Shown here one piece after another: positions 1 through 5,143 of a stretch of DNA of 8,220 nt. The translations under genes and the position numbers were made by a program. How positions within the stretch are numbered: position 1 is the first letter of the stretch; each line of letters begins with the position of its first letter. Origin of the DNA: a bacterium (GTDB lineage Bacteria > Verrucomicrobiota > Verrucomicrobiia > Methylacidiphilales > Verrucolacustridaceae); assembly GCA_009921985.1 (NCBI GenBank), contig RFWS01000045.1, positions 1 through 8,220 of the forward strand, read 5' to 3'. The notes beneath the pieces were generated by a model. The model made no database searches, was not told where the DNA came from, and worked only from the letters and a program-made list of their open reading frames with translations.

Positions 1-87
1 CCAATCCGGGCCCTCGGCTTGCCGCGGGTCGCTTCCGGTTTGAATCGAAACCGTGACGCCCCCGTCAATTTAGCAATAATACCACAG
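1..87. other. Window-edge leader before the PDZ gene
   Basis: No gene can be assigned here. A small inverted repeat, CGGTTT (36-41) and AAACCG (48-53) with a 6-base loop, could be the end of an upstream transcription unit or an operator, but it lacks a following T run. An AT-rich patch at 66-80 ending in AATAAT resembles a -10 element lying only about 8 bases before the GTG at 88. That would give an almost leaderless message, but no -35 at proper spacing is evident. Reading frame 3 is open from the left edge to a TGA at 54-56 and could be the tail of an upstream gene, though this is too short to judge. Confidence 0.25.
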
Positions 88-858
88 GTGAACCAGCGTC
101 CCAAGCCCACCCTTCCGCCCTTCCTTCTCGCTTGCCTGGCCGCGATCCCCCTCATTGCCGGCGAATGGGACCCAAAGATGGAACCTCCCCTCGGCCTCTC
201 CTTCCCCCTGATGGCCACCAATGACCGTGTCGCCGTCTCCCAAGATATCCTAATCTCCACGGAAAAAGTTCTGCCGGCGGGCACGGTCCTCCGCACCATC
301 TTCCGCCCCGCCACCATCGGCGAGGCGGAAAAGAAAAACCGGCGTGGTGTCGACGAAAATTCCTACTCCCGCGAGATCCCCAAGGCCACCACCAAGGGCC
401 TGATGACGGATACCGAACGCAAGATGCTGGAACGCGCCTATCAGGTGGTCTGGACCGACCCGATCGAGTTCCGCCGTGCGCTGGAGGTCGCCACACCCGC
501 CAACCTCAGACTGGTGCTCGAACCCCCGCCTGGCGTGAATCCTCCCCCCTTGGAAACTCCCGACTTCCCCGACGGTCTGTGTATCGTCGGAAGTGATGGC
601 AGCCTCCGGGTCCTTTCTGTCCTCAAGGAGGGTCGCGGGGAAAAAAGCGGTTTTCGAGGCGGCGATACCCTCCTGGAAATGGCCGGTCAACCCGTCAGCA
701 CCGGTTTGCAGGAATTTGCCGAGCATTACCGAAAAGAACGAGAGGCGGCGGCAAAAAAACGGGAGCCTCTCCGTTTTAAGGTACGCCGTTCCTCGGGGGA
801 GACGGAGACCCTTGTTCTACGTATCCCGCCGGCCTGGAACTCAGCCCTCGAAGAATAA
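88..858 (+). CDS. Secreted single-PDZ-domain protein of unknown function
   Basis: The protein has 256 residues from a GTG start. This start is chosen because it places a signal peptide at the N-terminus: a basic, proline-rich stretch (NQRPKP), then a hydrophobic core (FLLACLAAIPLIAG), with cleavage likely near residue 25. The frame is open further upstream, but those residues look like non-coding sequence. No Shine-Dalgarno is visible. Residues 30-160 are a mixed region I do not recognise, containing a VLPAGTVLR strand segment. Residues about 163-247 look like a PDZ fold: a GLCIVGSDGSL strand, the SGFRGGDTLLEMAGQPV core typical of PDZ ligand loops, an amphipathic charged helix (EFAEHYRKEREAAAKK), and a closing LRFKVRR / ETLVLRIP strand pair. 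No trypsin-like or S41 protease domain is present, so it is probably a periplasmic binding or scaffold protein rather than an enzyme. It converges on murI. Confidence 0.8.
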   Translation: MNQRPKPTLPPFLLACLAAIPLIAGEWDPKMEPPLGLSFPLMATNDRVAVSQDILISTEKVLPAGTVLRTIFRPATIGEAEKKNRRGVDENSYSREIPKATTKGLMTDTERKMLERAYQVVWTDPIEFRRALEVATPANLRLVLEPPPGVNPPPLETPDFPDGLCIVGSDGSLRVLSVLKEGRGEKSGFRGGDTLLEMAGQPVSTGLQEFAEHYRKEREAAAKKREPLRFKVRRSSGETETLVLRIPPAWNSALEE

Positions 859-870
859 AGATTCTTCGAG
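847..870 (+). terminator. Perfect 10-bp hairpin over the PDZ stop codon
   Basis: CTCGAAGAAT (847-856) and ATTCTTCGAG (861-870) are exact inverted repeats around a four-base AAAG loop. The left arm contains the last codons and the first base of the TAA stop. No uninterrupted T run follows (CAGCCTTTAGC), so it is not a textbook intrinsic terminator. Its position exactly at a gene end suggests termination or 3'-end protection of the PDZ message. Because it is symmetric, it would also form in read-through RNA from murI. Confidence 0.45.
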
Positions 871-885
871 CAGCCTTTAGCTCCT

Positions 886-960
886 CGTTTACGTTTACGA
901 TTAGGTCTACGGATAATTCAAAGCTTAAAAGTTTCATAACCGTAAACCTAAACGCAAACG
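886..960. repeat. Long imperfect inverted repeat with 6-base period
   Basis: The left arm (886-912) reads CGTTTACGTTTACGATTAGG followed by TCTACGG. The right arm (940-960) is CCGTAAACC followed by TAAACGCAAACG. They pair over 21 positions with two mismatches (A891/C955 and C907/A945) and a 6-base bulge in the left arm; the loop is 913-939. Both arms repeat a degenerate hexamer, so the bulge equals one extra unit. The element fills the gap between the convergent PDZ and murI genes, which is AT-rich (35 G+C in 90 bases from 871 to 960) compared with its GC-rich neighbours. It may be a REP-like or MITE-like mobile repeat, a bidirectional transcription end, or both. No target-site duplication or transposase is visible. 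Confidence 0.6.
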
Positions 961-970
961 GCCAGCGCAA

Positions 971-1750
971 CTACGAATGCGGTAAGTGGATACGCTCGAT
1001 CGACCCGACCGATCCTTTTCCCAAAAAACTCTCCACCCTCCCCAGAAACGACCCGGGTTCGTCGGTCAGAAAAATCTTCAACCCACCCTTTTCGATCCGT
1101 TGACCCTCGTTGGATTGCAGGGAAGCCGCGCACGCCTCCGATGAATCCACCATCTTCACCTCCGGTCCAAGCACCCTTCCCAGAACCGTCTTGAGCAATG
1201 GATAGTGAGTACAGGCCAACACCAAAACCCGGATCTTTGCACGGATCATCGGCTCCAGATACCTTCCGACCACCCTCTCAGTCACTTCGCCCTCCAACCA
1301 TCCCTCCTCCACCAAAGGGACCAAAAGCGGCGTGGCCACCGCCACCACCTTGAGTCCAGGCCGCGCCTTGGCCAAGGCTTGTTGATAGGCCCCGCTGGCG
1401 ATCGTGGCTGAAGTCCCAATCACCCCCACGGGGCCCTCCCCCGCCTCCAGCGCCGCCGTCACGCCGGATGCAATCATCCCATGAATGGGGACGTTTGCGG
1501 CCTTTGCCAGAAAAGGCACCGCCAGGGCAGACGCGGTGTTGCACGCCACCACGATCCGTTCCGCACCTTTTTTCTCCAAAAAATCCACGATTTCCCGGCT
1601 GTAGGTAAGCACCGTTTCGGCGGACTTGTTGCCGTAGGGAACCCGGGCCGTGTCTCCCACATAGAGGATGTCTCGCGCGGGAAAAGCCGCCCGCAGGGCC
1701 CGCACCACCGTCAAGCCTCCGATCCCGGAGTCAAAAACGCCCAGGGGCAC
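971..1750 (-). CDS. murI: Glutamate racemase
   Basis: This cytoplasmic, cofactor-independent enzyme converts L-glutamate to D-glutamate, the second residue of the peptidoglycan stem peptide. The 259 residues match the usual family length of about 255-285. The N-terminal signature FDSGIGGLTVVRAL is present with D7 and S8 of the active site. The first catalytic cysteine is C70 in VVACNTASALAV, and the second is C180 in VLACTHYPLL with H182. YVGDTARVPYGNKS (residues 30-43) and GVIGTSATI (109-117) are also typical. The start is GTG at 1750-1748, three bases after the amidase stop and with a good AGGAG eight bases upstream, so translation is probably coupled to the amidase. It is the last gene of the panC-amidase-murI operon. 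All catalytic residues are intact. Confidence 0.97.
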   Translation of the reverse strand: MPLGVFDSGIGGLTVVRALRAAFPARDILYVGDTARVPYGNKSAETVLTYSREIVDFLEKKGAERIVVACNTASALAVPFLAKAANVPIHGMIASGVTAALEAGEGPVGVIGTSATIASGAYQQALAKARPGLKVVAVATPLLVPLVEEGWLEGEVTERVVGRYLEPMIRAKIRVLVLACTHYPLLKTVLGRVLGPEVKMVDSSEACAASLQSNEGQRIEKGGLKIFLTDEPGSFLGRVESFLGKGSVGSIERIHLPHS

Positions 1751-1753
1751 GAG

Positions 1754-3100
1754 CTACTCTCCTTTCCTCGGGGCCACCGGAATCGCCCGCCGAACCTCTG
1801 GCTCGGTCGGTTCCGCCTTCTTGGCCACCGTTTCCGCGGAGTTCGTATGGGCCAAATTGGGTTTTTGCGTGGAGGCGGTCACGCCGATGGAACCATTCAT
1901 GTGGGGACGAAATTCCGGGCCCCCGATCTCTGCCGAATCCGGTTTTTTAGATCCAAGGGAACCGGTGGGACTGACAACGGCGGCGGCAGGGCTTCCGTTG
2001 GTTTTTGGGCGAAAATTCGGAACCTGCTCCAACTTCGGAACGGTGCGGTTGGTTCCGGCTCCTGAACCCGTTTCAGGAACCGAAGTGCCCGCGAATTTGA
2101 GTCGGGCCGTGTCCTCCGGGCGTTCTTGGGAGCGTTTATAGGCCAGAATCCCCTCAAAAACCCATTCCGCCACCTGCTGGCGGTACGCCTCGGTTTTTAG
2201 CAGGGAGGATTCGCGCGGGTTCGACATGAATCCCCCCTCCACCAGCACCGAGGGAGAACGGGCCAGCCGCAACACCTTGAACCGGGCCCTTTTCACACCA
2301 CGATCGGAGGGGGCGTTGCTTTTGGAGAGTACCGCCGCCCGATGAATGGCCTGTGCGAGAAGAAAATTCTGGTGGTCGTATTGGTTGCCCGGCCAGATCT
2401 CGTCCTCGTCCCCGATTAAAGTTCCTCCGGAAGAGGTGGAGGGCGCGTACTGGGGAGAAAGGGCGTAGGTTTCCCAGCCGGTGGTGGCGCGATCGGAATC
2501 CTCATTGAAGTGAATGCTCACAAAAATATACCCCGGCCGATCATTCGCTTTTTTCGACCGATCCCCGTGGTCCACATACACGTCCTTGTTTCGCGTGAGG
2601 ACCCAAGGAATTCCGGCTTTTTCCAGCAACTTCACCAACCGGCGCGAAACATCGAAGTTGGCATCTTTCTCATTTAGACCCCGGGCCGCCCGGGTGCCCT
2701 GATCCCCTCCGCCGTGCCCGGGGTCAACCACCACCCCCAGGAGGGGTTGCTTGGGAATCTCGACATTGGGCCGCAGAATGGGATCAAAGGTCTTCACCAG
2801 ATCTACGCGCGGAATCAGGGTAATGCCATCGATCTGCCGCACGGCATGACTCAACCAATAACGCGATCCTTTCCACCGCATTTCCCGGCTGTCCACGCTC
2901 AAATTCATGGATCCAGCCGGTCCGGTGAGATCGAAGGAGCGACGGGGATCAATCTCCCCGGGGCCTTGCAGGCCGTAAAATTTCAAAAAGGACGCCAGCG
3001 TCACATAATCCACACGGCCGACACGCACCACATCCCAGGGATCACCGGCCTGTGCCGAAACGAGCATCCCCATCAGACAAAACAGATGCCACCGCCTCAA
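1754..3100 (-). CDS. Exported N-acetylmuramoyl-L-alanine amidase (Amidase_3)
   Basis: This 448-residue zinc hydrolase cleaves the bond between N-acetylmuramic acid and L-alanine in peptidoglycan. Residues 1-18 form a signal peptide ending in SAQA, so it acts in the periplasm. Residues about 24-110 resemble the copper-amine-oxidase N-terminal-like (stalk) domain found ahead of wall enzymes. The Amidase_3 domain covers about 121-323. It contains H129 in VVVDPGHGGGDQG, E144 in GLNEKDANFDV and H197 in VSIHFNED as zinc ligands, and the catalytic E288 in VLVEGGFMSNP. The tail from about 330 is a low-complexity Pro/Ser/Thr/Ala region with an imperfect internal repeat. The start is TTG at 3100, overlapping the panC stop as TTGA, with GGGGGA five bases upstream. 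The next internal ATG codons would destroy the signal peptide. The family is clear, but which amidase subtype (division, lysis or recycling) cannot be told. Confidence 0.93.
   Translation of the reverse strand: MRRWHLFCLMGMLVSAQAGDPWDVVRVGRVDYVTLASFLKFYGLQGPGEIDPRRSFDLTGPAGSMNLSVDSREMRWKGSRYWLSHAVRQIDGITLIPRVDLVKTFDPILRPNVEIPKQPLLGVVVDPGHGGGDQGTRAARGLNEKDANFDVSRRLVKLLEKAGIPWVLTRNKDVYVDHGDRSKKANDRPGYIFVSIHFNEDSDRATTGWETYALSPQYAPSTSSGGTLIGDEDEIWPGNQYDHQNFLLAQAIHRAAVLSKSNAPSDRGVKRARFKVLRLARSPSVLVEGGFMSNPRESSLLKTEAYRQQVAEWVFEGILAYKRSQERPEDTARLKFAGTSVPETGSGAGTNRTVPKLEQVPNFRPKTNGSPAAAVVSPTGSLGSKKPDSAEIGGPEFRPHMNGSIGVTASTQKPNLAHTNSAETVAKKAEPTEPEVRRAIPVAPRKGE
1759..1763 (-). promoter_or_regulatory. 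Shine-Dalgarno site of murI
   Basis: AGGAG on the minus strand lies eight bases before the murI GTG and inside the last codons of the amidase (the KGE end). It is the clearest ribosome site in the window, and it fixes the GTG as the murI start. Confidence 0.75.
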
Positions 3101-3891
3101 CGGGATCCCCCACAGCGTCGATGATCAATCAGGCGAACCCCTCCGATCCAAGCCGCCGCATGCAGATTCCCCTTCACCAGCTCAACGTACTCGGGACGAA
3201 CCGATCGCAGAGGCCGGAGAAGTTTCCGGTACGCACCCAAGGCCCGCCGGGGACCCAGCGAAGCCGCCTGACGAAGAGCCTGTGCCCACGCCCCCGCCCA
3301 CTTCCGGTTTCTGGGACTCAATCGGAGGTTGCGGGAACTTAAGGGCAAGCCATCCCGCTCTCGGAGGGTCGGATGCCGGACAATCCGAACCGGAAAATGA
3401 AGATCCCGGGTCATGCGCTCGATGACCAAGCACTGTTGATGGTCTTTCTCCCCAAAAACAGCCGCTCCGGGTTGCACGAGGTGAAAGAGTTTTGCCACGA
3501 CCGTGGCCACGCCGCGAAAGTGTCCAGGACGTCGATCGCCGCAACGTCCCCGAGAACAATCCGTTTCCTCCACCCAGGTGGAAGAATTCTTGGCGTAAAG
3601 GCCCGCGGGTCGGAACAGCACATCCGCGCCGGCTCGACGAACCAAGGCAGCATCCGCAGCCGCGCACCGGGGATACTTTTTCAAATCTCTGCCTGAGTTG
3701 AACTGCGCGGGATTCACATAGGAGCTCACCACCACCCGATCCCCCAGCTTTTTGGCCCGACGAATCAGAGCGAGATGGCCTTGGTGGAGTGCCCCCATGG
3801 TTGGAACCAGCACCACCCTCCGGCCCTGGCGCTTCCAAGCCTGGCTCATCTTTTGCATTTGGGCGGGTTTTGTCATAATCTTCACAGCCAT
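3097..3891 (-). CDS. panC: Pantothenate synthetase (pantoate--beta-alanine ligase)
   Basis: This cytoplasmic enzyme joins pantoate and beta-alanine using ATP, through a pantoyl-adenylate, in vitamin B5 and CoA synthesis. At 264 residues it is slightly shorter than the usual ~280. The nucleotidyl-transferase signature is intact: PTMGALHQGH with H36 and H39 (HxGH). Other marks are SSYVNPAQFNSGRDLKKYPR (56-75), RPGHFRGVATVV (121-132), FGEKDHQQ with K149 (146-153) and DGLPLSSRNLRLS (180-192), the KMSKS-like loop region. The C-terminal part (PEYVELV, GGVRLIDHR) is the expected small domain. The start is ATG at 3891-3889. An alternative ATG five codons later would cut the first strand (VKIMTK), so the first is preferred. 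It heads the operon with the amidase and murI, although it has no wall role itself. No panB or panD is in the window. Confidence 0.96.
   Translation of the reverse strand: MAVKIMTKPAQMQKMSQAWKRQGRRVVLVPTMGALHQGHLALIRRAKKLGDRVVVSSYVNPAQFNSGRDLKKYPRCAAADAALVRRAGADVLFRPAGLYAKNSSTWVEETDCSRGRCGDRRPGHFRGVATVVAKLFHLVQPGAAVFGEKDHQQCLVIERMTRDLHFPVRIVRHPTLRERDGLPLSSRNLRLSPRNRKWAGAWAQALRQAASLGPRRALGAYRKLLRPLRSVRPEYVELVKGNLHAAAWIGGVRLIDHRRCGGSR
3853..3879 (+). promoter_or_regulatory. Candidate dapL promoter inside panC
   Basis: A CATAAT box (3874-3879) is preceded by TG one base upstream (TGtCATAAT), which makes an extended -10. A weak -35, TTGCAT (3853-3858), lies 15 bases upstream. Transcription would start near 3886 and give a leader of about 22 bases before the dapL ATG. 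The element lies within the first codons of panC on the opposite strand. It is inferred from consensus similarity only. Confidence 0.4.
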
Positions 3892-3896
3892 CGAAG

Positions 3897-3924
3897 ATTA
3901 CAAAAATATGACCTATCTTCACAA
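3897..3924 (-). promoter_or_regulatory. Candidate panC operon promoter overlapping dapL start
   Basis: On the minus strand, TTGTGA (3924-3919) and TGTAAT (3902-3897) are separated by 16 bases, matching 4 of 6 and 5 of 6 sigma-70 positions. The start point would fall near 3890, at the panC ATG itself, so the message would be nearly leaderless. The -35 box lies within the first codons of dapL. It is inferred from consensus similarity only. Confidence 0.3.
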
Positions 3925-5143
3925 CCTCTTCGCCCGGCGGATCGGCGGTCCGGGGTATGGCCTGAAGGAAATGCCGATCTACAAATTTGAGCGCATTAAG
4001 CGGGCCAAGCGGGCTGCCCTCGCCGCAAATCCAGGCAAGGAGTTGCTCGACTTCGGCGTGGGCGAACCGGACTCGATGGCCGACCCGAAGGTCGTAGCCT
4101 CCCTTGCCCTTGAGGCTTCCAAGCCGGAGAACCGCGGCTACGCCGACAACGGAGGACCCCGCCTCAAGACGGCCGCAGCCAAATACATGAATGATGTCTT
4201 CGGTGTGCAGGTAGATCCGGAAACGGAAATCTGCCACTCCATCGGCAGCAAAGCGGCTCTTTCCATTCTCCCAGCCGCATTGATTGACCCCGGCGACATC
4301 GTGCTCATGACCACCCCGGGTTACCCCGTCTTCGGGACCCACGCCGGGTACTACGGGGGAATCGTACACGCCCTCCCCCTCACCGCGGAAAACAGGTTTC
4401 TTCCGGATCTGGACTCCGTTCCGCGCGAGGTGTTGGACAAGGCGAAGGTGCTGGTTCTCAACTACCCGAACAACCCGACTGGGGCATCGGCGACAAGGGA
4501 GTTTTTCCTGAAGGCCGTGGACTTTGCCCGCCGTGAAGAGATCGTGGTCATCCACGACGCCGCCTACACCGCGTTGATCTTTGAGGGCACTCCACTGAGC
4601 TTCCTGTCCGTCCCCGGAGCCAGAGAGGTCGGATTGGAACTCCATAGCGTGAGCAAGGCTTTCAATATGACGGGTTGGCGGTGCGGGTTTGTCGCCGGCC
4701 ACCCCCTGCTGGTCAAAGCCTACGCTGACATCAAGGACAACACCGATTCGGGCCAATTCCTGGCCGTGCAACATGCCGCCGCGACCGCTTTTGAAAATCC
4801 GAAGATCACCCGCGATACCTCGGCGAAGTACAGCCGGCGGATGGATGGCTTGGTCAAAGTTCTCCGTCAGGCCGGTTTCGCCGCGGAAAAACCCGCCGGC
4901 TCTTTCTTTCTCTACACCCGCGCCCCGAAGGCCGCCAAGGGCGGAAAAACCGTCACCTTTGCCAAGGGAGAGGAGTTCTCCAAGTGGCTGATCGAGGAGC
5001 AGTTGGTCTCAACGGTGCCATGGGACGAGGCCGGGCCAAACGTCCGCTTTAGTGTGACCTTTGCCGCCAAGAACCAGGCGGACGAGGACCGCGTCCTGCG
5101 GGAACTGGCTTCCCGCCTCCAGCCCTACCGTTTTGAATTTTAG
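3908..5143 (+). CDS. dapL: LL-diaminopimelate aminotransferase (DapL type)
   Basis: This PLP enzyme of fold type I converts tetrahydrodipicolinate to LL-diaminopimelate in one transamination with glutamate, bypassing the succinylase/acetylase steps of lysine and peptidoglycan synthesis. The 411 residues from ATG 3908 match family length. The frame is open further upstream, but that part is antisense to panC and is rejected. Visible marks are DFGVGEPD (48-55), NRGYADNGG (75-83), SIGSKAALS (111-119), LNYPNNPTGAS (184-194), D217 and Y220 in IHDAAY (cofactor binding), K250 in HSVSKAFNMTGWR (Schiff-base lysine), R258, and R380 in NVRFSVTF (substrate carboxylate). IYKFERIKRAKRAALAANPG near the N-terminus resembles DapL proteins of PVC bacteria as I remember them. 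No Shine-Dalgarno is seen. It is divergent from panC and convergent with the RND gene. A different class I aminotransferase specificity is the main alternative. Confidence 0.87.
   Translation: MTYLHNLFARRIGGPGYGLKEMPIYKFERIKRAKRAALAANPGKELLDFGVGEPDSMADPKVVASLALEASKPENRGYADNGGPRLKTAAAKYMNDVFGVQVDPETEICHSIGSKAALSILPAALIDPGDIVLMTTPGYPVFGTHAGYYGGIVHALPLTAENRFLPDLDSVPREVLDKAKVLVLNYPNNPTGASATREFFLKAVDFARREEIVVIHDAAYTALIFEGTPLSFLSVPGAREVGLELHSVSKAFNMTGWRCGFVAGHPLLVKAYADIKDNTDSGQFLAVQHAAATAFENPKITRDTSAKYSRRMDGLVKVLRQAGFAAEKPAGSFFLYTRAPKAAKGGKTVTFAKGEEFSKWLIEEQLVSTVPWDEAGPNVRFSVTFAAKNQADEDRVLRELASRLQPYRFEF

Noticed and set aside
88..165. A lipoprotein signal in the PDZ protein (cysteine at residue 16, LLAC)
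   Set aside because: The position before the Ala-Cys is Leu, which is unusual for a lipobox. The hydrophobic stretch also continues for about nine residues after the cysteine, so an ordinary signal peptide fits better.
88..858. A DegP/HtrA or C-terminal processing protease assignment for the PDZ protein
   Set aside because: There is one PDZ-like region only, and no catalytic serine or lysine domain could be found in the remaining sequence.
1481..2065. A 194-codon plus-strand frame opposite murI and the amidase
   Set aside because: Its translation is rich in Arg, Gly and His with no domain or ribosome site, and it lies opposite two well-supported genes.
3752..3907. A 52-residue N-terminal extension of the aminotransferase
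   Set aside because: The extension is the antisense of panC codons, and family members begin at the MTYLHNLF region. The promoter candidate also lies within it.
3182..4774. A 530-codon open frame on the minus strand across panC and dapL
   Set aside because: It is antisense to dapL and out of frame with panC, both of which have full catalytic motifs. Its translation is Gly/Arg/Ser-rich without any recognisable domain, as expected for the shadow of GC-rich genes.
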